Shown one piece after another: positions 1 through 13,272 of a stretch of 64,000 nt of DNA (the first letter of the stretch is position 1; each line of letters starts with the position of its first letter). Below the pieces are notes generated by a model. The model had not been told where the DNA came from. It worked only from the letters and a program-made list of their open reading frames with translations, and searched no databases. Position numbers and translations under genes: made by a program. The stretch comes from Rotaria sordida (lineage: Eukaryota > Rotifera > Eurotatoria > Philodinida > Philodinidae). The stretch spans positions 1 through 64,000 of the forward strand of contig CAJNOL010000871.1 of assembly GCA_905250125.1 (NCBI GenBank), written 5' to 3'.

Positions 1-1191
1 GTCTTCTTTTTATTGACCGAGAGATTACTTTGACTATTTTTCATTGGATATTGTAGAACCGACGAATTTGGCTAAAAAAAACAAAGTGTTCATTAGATCA
101 ATTTTATCTCACAGAAATATATCTTTTTTTTTTAAATTTTGACGAATAATCTCCAAAACTTTGTTAGAATATATAACATCACTTTGTTCATCAATATCTA
201 TATCTAATATTTATAGAAGGATTATTTCATCATTTCTGATCCAGTATTATGATGCAAAAGAAATCAAAAATGTCGAATCTTAGACGAACATTCAACTTGT
301 TCAGAATTTATCAAAAAATCAAATAATTATTTTCGATTTGAATAATGTCAAAGGCGCTCTACGTTTTTTTTTTCCTTGTTTTTCTATCAACCTAACAAGA
401 AATAATACTTATCAATAGAATTTGTTCCAGTATCGGTTATATAGAGTTTATATATTTTATTCTTTTTCTATTTCGAATAATACTCTCAGTAGTAAAAATA
501 AGATAAATAATCTTAACTTTTCACAAATCGCTGGAGGTGTTACACTTGTTATTATCAGATACCAGTAGGTCTTTCTATTATAGGAAGACGCTTACACAAT
601 ATTAACATATGACTACCTTAACTATTTATTATTTCTCGTTCTATGATGATATTCTTCATCCATGTTCTCTAGCTCAATAGCGATCAAAATCATTGTGATA
701 TATTCAAGCACTCTGTAAGTTGTGACAACACTGAAAAGCGTCATTAGAGTTGTAGTATTTTTTTTTTTGCAACAAAATGTTTTTTTTACAGTGTGCATTA
801 TTGAGATCAAACACTGAAGCTCCTTATAATAATTCTTTGAATGAAAACTCAACGATGAAAATAATGAACAAGTATCACTACAGTTCCATACAGAACAACA
901 ATATTCCGAAGACAGATTCTTTAAGACAATTGACAATGAAACAAATCGATGGTGTTCACACATAAACAAAAAAACCTGCCATACTGGAAATCCACAATAA
1001 ACCTCAAAAATTACATATTTTTCACAACATGAAAGTTGTTGTTGTTGAATCTATCAAATAGTATCGCAAAGGAAAGGGAGAAATTGTCGTCTTCTTGTCC
1101 TTCATGTCGGAATAGTTATAATAACAAGTCATCTATCATCTATTCTCTTCTATCATTTTATTATTATTTTTTCCTGGCAATTAGACTCTTA
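1..1191. other. AT-rich gene-free stretch
   Basis: No convincing coding exon was found on either strand. The open frames here are short, rich in Phe, Tyr, Ser and Asn, and lack recognisable motifs or splice signals in register. Homopolymer T and A tracts are common. I see nothing functional that I can support. Confidence 0.5.
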
Positions 1192-1193
1192 TA

Positions 1194-1502
1194 CAGGTGT
1201 TTGCAAAAAAACTTGGAAACCTTCTTCCACAGATATCTTTTTCTACACAAGTGCTCTTCGAATTGTTTTATAGTATGATAGATAGCCCACGACGAGTTCT
1301 GTACAACAGTATAATTTCATATTCTTTTGATTGACTTATAAAAATATCGAAGAGGAAAGAAATTACACTTCTATATATACAACGTGTAGTATATCTGTCG
1401 AGGGTTTGTCCCTCAAAAAATCACTTTTGTAGTTACTTATAATAGTAGAGAAAAACGTTTTAAGAAAAAAAAAACTTTTCCAAGTTTTTTTGCAAACACC
1501 TG
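1194..1502. mobile_element. 309-bp TIR element (MITE-like) with TA target duplication
   Basis: The two ends are inverted copies: the left end begins CAGGTGTTTGCAAAAAAACT and the right end is its reverse complement. About 26 bases match without error. TA dinucleotides lie immediately outside both ends (1192-1193 and 1503-1504), as expected for a Tc1/mariner-type insertion. The interior has no transposase-like frame, so this is a non-autonomous element. The near-perfect termini suggest a fairly recent insertion compared with the other inverted repeats in the window. Confidence 0.8.
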
Positions 1503-1504
1503 TA

Positions 1505-3652
1505 TGTACCTCAAATAAAAGAAGGAGTATCATTTTCTGACCATCTATTTGATTTTTATTCTCACATAGCATCAAAGGTACATAGTTCATCTATTGAAAT
1601 ATTTTCTCCATATGTACATCTTCATCTTGCTTATCAAATTTCTCAATAGGGTAGCTTAGTACCCATATCAGTATTTGCTGCTGAATTGACGATCTGCTAC
1701 ATAAAGAAAAAAAAGCTCATGGTAGTATCAATCTCGTCCCACAAAACACCTACTGGACTAATATGCAACGTGCGATGAAGTTAAAAAAGTTTATTTTAGC
1801 AAAAGATTGTCTGATCAAGATAAGTAGAAACAATATAGACGTGTGAAAATACATCGGTACTATTGGAATTATAAACAATCGTTTATTCTATTCGATAAAA
1901 AAAACAAAGGCTGTACTAGAGAGAAACACGCGATCGTACTATATTGTTTTTGTTTTCGCGCTGGAAAAAATGCCTGAAGCCACCTGAATTGAATTTTGTT
2001 GTTTCACAAACAGAACAGACAGCAGAACAAGGAACCGTAACGGTCTATCTCGTTGTAACTACTGCATTCCTTTCTATATCATTCTTGATAGACCACGAAC
2101 AATTATTATTTATATTTTTTATCGTTTCTTCCGTCAGTATAGTAGTGAAATTCAGATGATTCTGCACTCGTTCAATATCCTCCAGTCAAAATTTTTCAGT
2201 TACTAACTTTCAACAATGTCGGAATATATTCTGACGATATGTTTTTACAAACATTACAAATCATTATTCCTGATCTTTCATTGTTCTATATACATGATCT
2301 TCTATTTAATGCTGATAACAACATTAGTACGATTCAAAACAATAATGTATAATGGTATTATTATCCAGAAACAATGAAAACTACGTTTTTTATTCTACAA
2401 TATGTTCCTTACAAAAACAAATGCTACATTATATAGACCTGCCAAGTGAGTTACATAATCAAATAAACATTTTTTTTCCTACTATCATTGTTTAATAACT
2501 TCACCATTGTTTAAGTGACTAACATTCGTCACAAATGTATTATTGCTTGATTATCTGACTCATCTTGTGTATCAGAGAGAAGGATGGATCATGAACATCC
2601 TTCATTGTAAACAGATTTTATTTCCTATTCAGTTTTCCATTTTCTTCAACTTATAACTCATCATATACTAGTTGTTTCTCATTTGAAGTAATACTTCTGA
2701 CTGAGGTAAATAGTTATTCGAAACCTTACACATAGAAGGGTAGATCAGTTGAATACACTTTATACTACTATTGGTTGCTCAAGAACGATCAGAAACAATG
2801 ATAAAATCTTTGTATAAAAACCAAATGAATATTCGAAAAGTTTTTAATAAACGATACGTATGGTCTTAAACAACGTTTTCCTTTTTGAAAAAGAAAAAAC
2901 TCAAAAAATGTTACTAAAAATAGTTAATAACTGGTCTAATACAAACGTTAGTTTTTTATTTATTTTAAGTATTTATTTCAGTTGAAAATCAGGGATGTTA
3001 ATAATGAAGATACAACTTGTCCAACTACATTAATGAATGCAATATTCATTCATCTTCTCATTTTTATTTTTTATATTTAAATTTTAAAATTATCTGACGA
3101 TGAATCTGGTATTGATTTATTGAAAATCCCTAGAACAAAAGAAAAAGCTTATCTTACGTGACAATCTAAGTGCAATTGTTCTATACAATGAAGGAGCTAG
3201 TAACATTACAACCAGCTGATACTTATAAAGATAATTGATATAAATCAACACAAGGTCATAATTCAGTTTTTCTTTCTATGTTGCAATATTACTTCTTCAT
3301 TTTTAGAAGCAATTCGATGTAAATTCAAATTAGACAACGATCAACTAGGACAAATCTTCAACAAATGACTACATGAAGTTTTTGCTAGTGAGGAAGTGAG
3401 AACCGGTGGCAAAATTAAATCTTCGAAATTTAATGAATATCTTCTTTATACTCGAATAATAGTTTTTGTTGTTATTTACTATTTGTAACTACCTTGTTTA
3501 TTTCAATAAAAGTATGAAAGAGAAAATATTTATTGAATATATTAGAGCTAATAAAAACACTTTTTCAATTAGTCTTTTTTGTATCTGAAGAGAGTATTAG
3601 TATAACGAATTTAATATAAGAAGTATCTATGAAAATAGACGAACATATTACT
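1505..3652. other. AT-rich gene-free stretch
   Basis: I found no exon chain, RNA gene or long repeat that I can support. The 71-residue frame at 1944-2159 has an unremarkable composition and no usable splice context. A GTACCC-containing patch near 1650 resembles the interior of the element at 3653-4446 but is too short to classify. Confidence 0.45.
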
Positions 3653-4446
3653 TACCCTAGAGAAAGTACTGAGTTCAGGGTACCCATGTATTGAGAAAGC
3701 CTTAGCAGGATACCTAATATGGGTACTTCAAGAATTCTCAGTAATTATACTGATGTAGATACTGCAAGGGGTACCCATAAAAGTACGCTCACTGAGCAAG
3801 TACTTGTATGGATATCCGCACCTGTAATTTTACTGAGGAAAACTCTACAGAGTACCCTACATTTGTCGCGTTCTGCGTAGCGACTGTTCATTCACCGTTT
3901 TCTTTTTCGCGCACGGCTCCGTATAGACAACTGAGCAAAACAGAAGAAATTAATCCGTTTTCATACGAATTTTTTCTAGATTATTTCTTCAGTATTTCTT
4001 GACTATTTCTTAGTCGAGAACTATCCGATCTTGATCGTAGATTAAGAGCGGACTATCTTGAGATGGTCTCATGGATACTCGACCAACTCAGGTTTGATCA
4101 GATCTCGACATTTGACCTGTTGAGTTTTCAGAATTGAAAAAATTAAATATAGTAAAATCGAAAAAAATGTAATGAATCGCTTTGAGAGAAAGGAAATGCA
4201 AAAAGTGAAAGATCAGGTTCGATCCTGAACATACTGAAATTTTGGTAGCAGGATCCCTAGAAATACTGTACAATAGTACCCAATTGAGTATCTGATCAGT
4301 ATCTTCAAGTACCCAGTTACTATACATTTTGTAGGAGGGTACCTACCAAAGTACCTATAAGTACTGTGGTACCCAAAAGTTCCTGTGACATACTGGTAAC
4401 AGAGTACTTTTTCGGGTACTTTTAACGCAGTATATTCTCTAGGGTA
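3653..4446. mobile_element. ~794-bp foldback element rich in GTACCC/GGGTAC
   Basis: The left end reads TACCCTAGAGAAAGTACTG and the right end, read on the minus strand, begins TACCCTAGAGAATATACTG. The outermost TA of each end may be the target duplication. Both arms carry many scattered copies of GTACCC and GGGTAC, which are rare elsewhere in this AT-rich window, so the arms could fold extensively. No transposase frame is present. The short open frames inside (3808-4002 plus, 4088-4327 minus) look incidental. Confidence 0.6.
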
Positions 4447-5004
4447 GCTTCTTCACTTTATAAGTTGTTTGTTTGACACATAGAAAACGAACTTTAATCA
4501 AGAAGATTCTAAGAGGAAAAAACAGAAGGAAACATTGACTATACGCACACATTAGCAAACCAACGAATAAGATAATGGAAAATTCAAACCAACAAATGGA
4601 TGAGAAGCTTTATAATGATTATGTTCAGCATAGTTAGTCTTACCTATAAGAATATTTTCAAAATAAATATAGACAAATCACATTCATAAATTAATGATTA
4701 TTTCTGACTGATTTTTATGCTAAATGAAATTAATAATTAACTATTTCTATCGATCGATGCTGATTAATATCAAAATAGTATAACTTAATTGACTGAATGA
4801 AATCTTCTCATTCAGAACTTTTTTGCAATGATATTGCCAATTTATTCTTCATAGACTTCGAAAAACGATCTATGAAAAAAATAACGGATTTGTTTTCTAA
4901 TAATATTTTTTTTAAATATGTTATTTGATTGTCAGAATGAATGAAATGAATAATCTCTGATTAATTTCTTCTTATTTTGATAATTTTGAAATTGAATGAA
5001 ATAA

Positions 5005-8000
5005 TTAACTTACTATGCTGACACTATGTCGAGGAATGAAGGGTAATACGTGATGAATATCTGGAGCTTCTGATTCTGGTTTCTTTGTTAATATCATAAT
5101 GGCAATATCTTTTGGTAAAACAAACCAAATGAAATCTTTGTACTTTTCTAAAATATGCAATTCGGGATCTTTATTATAATCAATGAATCGAGGGGCATAA
5201 GTTATAATATTAGCTGCAATCGATCTTGCTTCATTAAGAGGATCTTTTGGAGGAGAAGCCATTGCCATTGAACTCTAAAAAAGAAAATTTAACAAATAAG
5301 ACATGTTCATAAACTATTCTCACGTGAAAATTATTCATTGAGTGATCATTTCCAGAAATTTGTTCATCATTTTCATGCATTTGACCATTTTCATATGTTA
5401 TATTTGTAAGACTCTGATATTGTTGTGAATGATCACTAGAATAGACTTGACGAGGATGCCATACACCAGTCATTTGATCATAGGTGTACTAAAAGAGATC
5501 AGAATTAAATGAATTATCTAATCTTTAAGAATAAAATGTTACCATTAAGAGAAATTTCCATCCATCATTGGCGACAAATTCTAAAGCATCTAATATATAT
5601 TCAATTTCTTTATCGCTAGCAAAATAAGGCAAATTTAAACGAGTAAAACCAGGTTTTATCAATGGAATTTTATCCACTTTCTCATCATCTGCATCGATTC
5701 GATCACTAAAATATACAAAATCTTCATCTGAATATTAATTCCTACATTTATATTGATAATTACTATGCATCATCAGTTATAAACATTGTATATTGTCGTG
5801 CTTTCTCATCATCGATATTCAGCAGATCCTATCAATATCAAAGAAACAAATTTGAAATATTCAAATGTTATAAATCGTTTTATCGTTAAATTTGATGGTT
5901 TTCAAAATTGTCAATTCTATTATTAAGATAAGATTTTCTAAATGAAAAACTCGTACTTACTAAAACATAAGGTCCAGCACAAGCACATCCAGACCGTACT
6001 TGAATTCCAAATAAATCATTTAATAACGAACAAATAAAATTATGATGAAGATATTTGCTTAAATTTGGAACATAAATAAGAAATGAAAATATTGCAAGAC
6101 GATCAACTTTTGAAGAACCAAGTACCATTAATTTTTCATTTTTTGGAAAACGTTTAAAAAATCTTTTTACTAATTCATTTTCACGTGCTTCAATTTTATC
6201 AGCACCAACCGAGTCTTTTAAATGAAATACTAATCCTGCACGAATTGAACCAAGAATATTAGGTGTTCCACCTTCTTCACGAGTTTCAATATCATCCACA
6301 TATTCTACACTCTCACGAGTTACAAAATTTACCGTTCCACCACTTGGAACATCTGGAACACGATTATCAAAAAGAAACTTTTTAGCCACCAATATACCTA
6401 AACAACACAATATTACATTTACACAACATATCAAATATTCAACAAATATTAAATTATGGTATTTCAAAATATATTATAGAATATATGAATTGAGTATTGC
6501 CACATGGTACTTGTGATATTAATATGAGATATAAATCTCATCCTTGACATAATTAAATGTCAAAAACTAAGTGTACAACTTATTTTGACTAGGAGGATAA
6601 ATTATGAAAGAAAAAGCTTTGCCGTATCTTCCTGTGCAAAAACCTCATTATTGAGATTTTTTCGAAAAATCGAATTTGCTGAGGAGGAGGAGGAGGATCT
6701 CTTAACTTAATAAATTTCTTTTTCGAAAGGAAAGTGAAAGTGTCATTCATAATTATTATCTAACTTGAACGTTTTTCTATTTGAATATTATTTTTAGTTA
6801 ATATTGATTTAGATTATTCCATGTTAAAACATATTTATTCTACTTTTAAAAAATCTCTTCATTCGAAGTAACAATTCTTCATCAAGAAAATTTTGTTGAT
6901 CAATAAAAATTGCTAAAATCTCATTACCTGGTGTGTCTGGTCCGCCAATAAATTTATGTGTGGAAATAAAAATGGCATCTTTATATCCATTAATTGAAGC
7001 ATTCATATCAATTTTCAGGTAAGGAGCAGCTGAAGCATAATCCCAAAAAACCAAACCTTTGTAGATATGAACAAGAGAGGAAATAGCATCAACTTCTGTT
7101 CGAATACCAGTTACATTGCTTGCTGCATTAAATGTACAGATTATACGTTTTTTTGTTTTGTTATGATAATATTCCAATTTATCTTTAAGGATTGATCTAT
7201 CAAGAACACTTTGTGTGTTCGTTGGAATTCGTACCATCTATAATGCAATCAATATTAATTTACTCATTTTCAATTAAATAATCAAATTATACTATTAATC
7301 AATAATCATCGAAAACATTAAATTTTTAGTCCGAAAATATATGATTAAAATCAATTATTAACATGAAAATCGTTTATTATCGATTTTTTCGAATTAAAAA
7401 TCTGATTAAATTTGAGAGAATAATCGATTTTTGATCATCAATTATTGAAGAGAATATCTATTTTAGGCGGTTGAGATTGGTTCGATTAATAAAGGACTTT
7501 TTCAGATAAAATCTCAGCTTGTTTTATCTGTGAATTAAGTTCATTACCTCAACTCCTGTTTCTTTCCATGGCAATATATTTGAATGATGTTCAAATGCCG
7601 TGAAGAATACAACAGTTTTGGCACGAGATTCTTCCTGATTAAGATGTAAACTACCAACAAGTTTAATAATTGCTCCTGTTGAACCTGAAATGTTTAGATT
7701 TTATTTTAACAATAAGTGAAAATAATAAATTGTTGTTATTCTTACCAGATCCTGTAAAAATGACAACATCATCATCTTTGGCGTTAACAGATTTTTTAAT
7801 GATTGCTCTTGCACTTTCACGAAATTTTGTAGTTTGTAGAGAACATGCACTGTTCTCACTATGAGTATTACCATAGCTAAAAAAAAAACAAGATTTTAAA
7901 TAAACAAAAACAAATTTAAATTATTCATATATACAAAGGCATGACATGTTCAATCATATATTTTTCAAAAAATCTAAGACATCGTCCAGATGCTGTATAA

Positions 8001-9542
8001 TCAGCATATATCACTAAAACAATAAATTTATTCTCAATAAATCTTTAAATTCTATGAAATATAATATATACTTTTTCTAGGTCCCCATGGTCCACGTATA
8101 ACAAGATCTTTTCCAATAATATTTTCATCGATATAATCAAATAGTTTTGGTCGAACTGAAATCATTTAATTATGTTATTTATTAATCGAATTTTTAGATT
8201 TTATTTTAATTAATCAAGATAAATCTTTTTAAAAGTCTACTCTCATTCGACATAATACAAATGAATATAATTAATATTTACCATTTTCTTCAATAAACTT
8301 TTATCAAAGATCAATTTTATCTGTCACTATTCAAATCAACAAGCTTCAAATTTACTCTTCAACAAAAATTTTTCTTGTCTGTTAATTAAATATTACAACC
8401 GAAATCTATTCCAGTGGTTTTTTTTTTCTCATAATCTCGACATATTTCAGATAACAACCATATCATAGAAATCAACGAAACCTTATTGTTACATTTGTTA
8501 GAGCCGTCTTAGAAAAATCAGAAAGAATCTCAATGCAGCAATTTTTCTTTCAATAAAAGATTTTATTAAAATCTTCACTCATTTAAAAGTTTTGAAGATA
8601 ATCTCTCTATGATAAGTAAGACAATCATCAATCATCCGCAAATATGAAGAGTTATATCTGACAAGAAATTTTTATTCTATGCTCAATTTAAAACAGATCA
8701 TCGTTTTCTTTCATTATTCATCTTGTCTGAAAAATTCATTTCTAATTTCAGAAGTATATAAAAGGTAAAATTTTTCTAGTCTATATTTGCTATCAATAGT
8801 CCCTTCTAACTATCAATCAAAACATACGACTCTCGAAGATATGACATACATTTTCACGAATTTAGAAAGAAAGAAGATAATTGTTAGAACTCGACTATTT
8901 TTCATAATAAAATCAAGACTTGTAAGAAGATTTCCTCAAATAATAACTGATTAAGATATTCATTTAGGTATTGTTGAAACTATAGTTGTTCTAAAGAAAT
9001 ATTGACTAAATAGAATTTCTTAGATTCATCTGAAATTTTATTTATATTATTCTATAGTCTTCTTAGATGATCTCTTCAAATAATTAAAAAGAAAAATAAT
9101 AAAAACTTTCTAAATAATTAATTAAAATCTATTTGACGAAGAAAAATATCTTTGAACTAACTATTATTATCTCTATTTGAAGCGAGATTCATATGATTTG
9201 AATTTCTATCTAATTGATATAGTTGAGGCAATTGTTGATGCATATCTGTTGAATGGAATGGTAAAATTCCTATTGAATTGTTTAATTTCTCTTGATTTCG
9301 ATTAAATCGAATTTGAGATCTACTTAAATTCATTGAAGTATCAGACCGATTTGAAAACGGTAATTGCGAATAAGATAACGATTGTTGATTAGTTTCAATT
9401 GATTTTCTTGGTTGATCTTCAAAACTAGATTCAATATCTGTTAAATCATCGACTTTTGGTTGATCTATTAACAAATATTTTATTTAATAATAATTGAGAA
9501 AAAAAAAGACTTACCATCTTCTAATAAATAGTAAGCTTCCAT
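5005..9542 (-). CDS. Class V aminotransferase / cysteine-desulfurase-like PLP enzyme (12 exons)
   Basis: I assembled twelve exons whose phases all agree: 9542-9515, 9464-9162, 8155-8072, 8013-7935, 7876-7746, 7684-7548, 7237-6928, 6397-5961, 5828-5764, 5705-5543, 5488-5324 and 5274-5005. They give 723 residues. The fold is PLP-dependent class V: a YADYTASGR segment near residue 140, GSGSTGA near 208, an FEHHSN motif near 240, the DYAS aspartate near 320, and the Schiff-base lysine in STHKFIGGP near 349. RSGCACAG near 492-499 resembles the cysteine-bearing loop of desulfurase-like members. Unlike compact bacterial members it has about 110 Ser/Gln/Asn-rich N-terminal residues and about 220 C-terminal residues with no domain I recognise. 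Intron 2 is about 1 kb; most others are shorter. The stop overlaps a perfect donor (GTAAGT at 5013-5008), so a further 3' exon is possible. Substrate cannot be deduced. Confidence 0.85.
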
Positions 9543-10200
9543 AGCATACTAATTTAACAAAAATAAATAAATATATATTTTTATTCAAGTCATTAGAAAT
9601 TCTCATCTTTTCTTTTTCTTTCAAAAACATTCAATTAAAAATAGAAAAAAATTATTCAGAAGAAAAACCAATTCTATTTAATGATTTATGATTAATAAAC
9701 TACATTGATCAGAGAAGAATATATTATCATCTATACTATCTTCGCTTTTTAATGGTTAAATAATGATTCAAAAGAGAATCAGTGATCATTACTTATCAAT
9801 TCTATATTCAACTAATCATTCTTCTTCTTATCAACGATATTTCTAAAAACAGATATCTTTCGAAATCTTTTAGATTTGCTGCTTTCGTAACCTATTATCT
9901 GTTCTACCTTGGAACTACATATTATTCTTTTCTATATTTTAAGACAATATTTACAAATAATTCAATTATTATCTTCTGATTAACGATGTGATTATATTTC
10001 TATTTAAAGCATAAACAAGTCTAACAACATGTTTTTATCTCGGTCATCTTCTCTGGATTTGAATGTCCTTCGGAGGTCATATCAATTACGTATTTTTTTT
10101 CGAATCAAACTGAAAAAGACTAAAAACTTCCGATAACTTGTTATAAAGATTACTATTCAACTGTATATCTTTAAAGATAAATGATACCAATGGCAATTTC
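9543..10200. other. AT-rich region upstream of the aminotransferase-like gene
   Basis: The likely promoter and 5' UTR of the minus-strand aminotransferase lie here. I see no clear TATA box or initiator, and no coding exon. The 65-residue plus-strand frame at 9782-9979 is dominated by Ile, Leu, Phe and Tyr from AT-rich sequence and is not supported. Confidence 0.4.
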
Positions 10201-10772
10201 AAAAAAGAAGGTGAGTGGGTATGTTTTTTTTTGAATAAGTTTGGATAGGAACAAGATAGAAAGCTACGATTTTCATCGTTGGAAAGAGGAGGTAAAGACG
10301 TATCGAATGTATATTGTAGAACATTTTTAAAGATGTTTTCTAAAGCTTTTTTAATCAGTTTTCTAAAAAAAATGCTTAAAACTGGTCTCTTATACAACAC
10401 AAAAGAAAAAAACAAAAGAACAAAATGATTTTTTTTCATAGGAATGGATAGAAAAATCGCCTCAGAACATCCAGTACAATATCTATAACTCCTGAATGAT
10501 TAAATCTAAAACTCTGCCCTTTGTGTAGTTTCGTAGATCTTCAATTATTGGTTTGAATGCACTCCTAATTATTGAAAATTCATCGTAGTCACTTGACAAA
10601 GTACATTGGTTTTCGAAAAGATCGATTTAAGTCCTTGAAAAAATCACATCAAGAAAAACTGTAATATATGATTCAATGCCTCTTTATCTCTTCTTTCTAA
10701 CAGTGAAAATTGCAGCTTTCTATCATGTTCCTATCAAAACTTATTCAAAAAATACCCATCCGCCTTTTTTTT
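10201..10772. mobile_element. Foldback element, family A, copy 1
   Basis: The left arm (about 10201-10330) and the right arm (about 10640-10772) are imperfect inverted copies. Both contain the block GATAGGAACAAGATAGAAAGC or a close variant, next to an AT-rich TTTGAATAAG segment and a GGTGAGTGGGTA / GGCGGATGGGTA terminus. The same arm sequence recurs at 12655-13272, so this is a dispersed family and not a chance hairpin. No transposase frame is present; the minus-strand open frame at 10086-10439 runs across the element boundary and is not convincing. Confidence 0.6.
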
Positions 10773-10845
10773 AAAACGAGCATTAGGAATAGATCAAATG
10801 GAATCACTTAACAAAATTTGCTTTTGACATATTTTTTAAAAAAAA

Positions 10846-11825
10846 TAACGGGTGATGCAAAAGTTTTTGCAAAAATGTCGCTCCATTGTTCCTTGACTAA
10901 ACATATTTGGAAGAAATCGGAAATACCTATTTAAGAATCTGCGTCGAAAGTGGTTGCTAACTGTATAATCAAAAAAGTTGTACCATGTATCGACTTGGAG
11001 TAACAAGCACATCTTTAAACACTACTAAAATGTACACTGCAAACGAAAAACAGTTCAAAACGACTGTGGCAAAATGATCAATTCCTCTGTATTTTGTGAT
11101 ATCCTTCGGCTCATTTTATCACAATGTTGTGCTCTTCTATCTATTAGAATATATGTTCTATTTTCAGGAATCAATATAACGAATACTATTGAAATTTTTG
11201 AAACAACATTGCCAAACAAAAACAACTTCGAAGTTCTCATCATTTTCAGGTTGATGTCCATTTTGTATTAGCCAGTGCTCGCTTTTGCCATTTCTGTGAG
11301 TTAGCAACATAAGAGTTGGGATATACTTGTAGCTCGAGTATCCTGAATCAACATTGTATCTATTTTGAATAGCAATGGTGACACTTGGATCTCGAAAAAA
11401 TCTTATCAGATCCTCATCAGTTTCACATTCGGTTTTAGTGCGTTATTTTCAGTTTCCTTTTTTCGTGTTATCCAAAGCGATCTCGTACGATTTTCTATCA
11501 AGTTCGTAGAGAATTAAGCAGCAAATTTAACGAAATAAAGAGCAGAAAAATACAATGGACGACATGCGAGAAAATCAAAAAATAATGAGAGAACAGTTCC
11601 TTTCTCTCACAACTACATTGAGATGTTTTGCCAGCGTATATTTTAGTAGTGTTTAAAAATGTATTTTTTACTCGGAGCCAATATATGTTAAAACGTTTTT
11701 GATCATACAGTTAGAAAGTGCTTTCGATGCAGATTCCTAATAGATATTTTCGATTTCTCTTCAACTTGTTTTAGCCAAGGAAAAATAAAGCGACATTTTT
11801 GCAAAAACTTTTGCATCACCCGTTA
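10846..11825. mobile_element. ~980-bp long-TIR element with TA target duplication
   Basis: The ends are inverted copies starting ACGGGTGATGCAAAAGTTTT, with over 30 matching terminal bases. Weaker inverted similarity extends about 190 bp inward, for example ACACTACTAAAATGTACACT against its degraded complement near 11640. TA flanks both ends (10846-10847 and 11824-11825), which fits a Tc1/mariner-type mechanism. The interior, including overlapping short frames at 11055-11271, shows no transposase motif, so the element is non-autonomous. Confidence 0.75.
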
Positions 11826-12654
11826 AATATGTTCTAATTATGTTTGCAACAATACAACTTATCCATAGGTAACTCAATCACCCATTTTTGACTTTCTGAG
11901 TTCTATAACTCGTAAGAGCCATATACAGTAAAGAGCTCAAGCTTAGAGTTTCACAAGATAATTGAAAGATCTATCACTGCTAAAAATTTGACTTCATTTG
12001 ATTCTACTATCACGGTTTTAAAGGTTCAGGAAACCGTGGTAATGTATTCATTCAAAAGATCTCTTCTCATTAGGCCCTTGTAAAGAAGTTTATATCTCTA
12101 CAAATTTATTTGCGTCAATGAAAATATTTTCATATGAATTTGGAGCTAGAATGATAGACTTGATAACTATGGAATCTATTTTTCGAAAACTTATTTCTAT
12201 CAAGAGTTATTACGAAAGCATTCTGGTAACGCACTCAGCAATCAGTAACACGCTCAGCAGAATTTTTTCAAGTTTTTTTAGTTCCAAGGTTTACCTACCA
12301 AAACTTTGTTCAAAGGGTGCCGAAGCAACTCAGAACGAATTCTATAATAAAATTCTTGTATTTCTTTAAAAAAAAAATATTTTCGTTATAACAATATGAT
12401 AAAAACACGTTTATAAAAAAATCTACTCTTTAACTACAGGGTGTCCTAGAAGCTGTGTTCACTTAAGAAATGCATATAACTCCATTACTAAGCAAATATG
12501 ATTTAATATGTTTTTTATTTGTAAGAGAAAAGCATTAAGAGTTTTTTGTCTAATACAGAGTTTATAAATACTCTTTAAAGACTATTATTTCTAGTTGCAA
12601 CATAAAAATGTAGCGTTTTTCCTTCATAAAAAAACTAATATTCATTTCAAATTA
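11826..12654. other. AT-rich gene-free stretch
   Basis: No coding exon is supported. The 83-residue plus-strand frame at 12118-12369 ends in an A-tract and has no recognisable motif. A CAGGGTGTCCTAGAAGC string near 12440 resembles a transposon terminus, but I could not find its inverted partner. Confidence 0.35.
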
Positions 12655-13272
12655 AGAGAAGGATGAGTATATTTGGAATAATTTTTGATAGAAACTAGAT
12701 AGAGATTTGTAGTTTTCACTATTGAAAAGAGGAAATGAAACTGCATCGAATCTTAAATACTAGATTTTTCTGAGAAGTTTTCTCAGAGTCATTCGCTAAG
12801 TTTTTTAAAAAATCGAGCCTTTTTAGTAGATTTAGAAAGTGGATTTTTCATCAAAAAATCAAAAACAAAGTCAATTTTTTGTGAAAAATCTGTCGAAAAC
12901 ACGCAGTAAAATGTTAATAACTCGTGACTGGTTAAATATTTTAACACCGAACTTGTATAGATTATTGAATTTTAGTTAACAATTCTAGTGTACTACTCAA
13001 AATTAAAATTTCAAAACGTTTTACATCGCATAATGTTTTCTCTGTTAATAACTTGGCAAGTAGACCTGAGAAAACATCTCAGAAAAATCTGATATTCAAG
13101 ATGATATCACACCTTTTCCGAAAATTAGTGATCCACCATTTGATTATCATTAGAGACTATTGAATAATATATGGAACTATGCAGTAACACATCCTCTTTC
13201 GAATGGTGAAAACCGTAGCTCTCTATATTGTTCCTATCAAAAGTTACTCGCAATTAAAAAGTGATGGGTAAT
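12655..13272. mobile_element. Foldback element, family A, copy 2
   Basis: The arms at about 12655-12800 and 13050-13272 are imperfect inverted copies and share sequence with the element at 10201-10772. Shared blocks are a GATAGAAACTAGATAGAG-type segment, a nearby TTTTCACTATTGAAAAGAGG segment, and a GATGAGT / GATGGGT terminus. The two copies have diverged from each other and between arms, so the family is old or fast-decaying. No open reading frame of note is inside. Confidence 0.55.

Noticed and set aside
4213..4223. B-box-like GGTTCGATCCT
   Set aside because: It lies in a foldback element and has no A box or cloverleaf around it.
11055..11271. Overlapping frames on both strands inside a TIR element
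   Set aside because: No transposase motif; both frames are explained by the AT-rich interior of a non-autonomous element.
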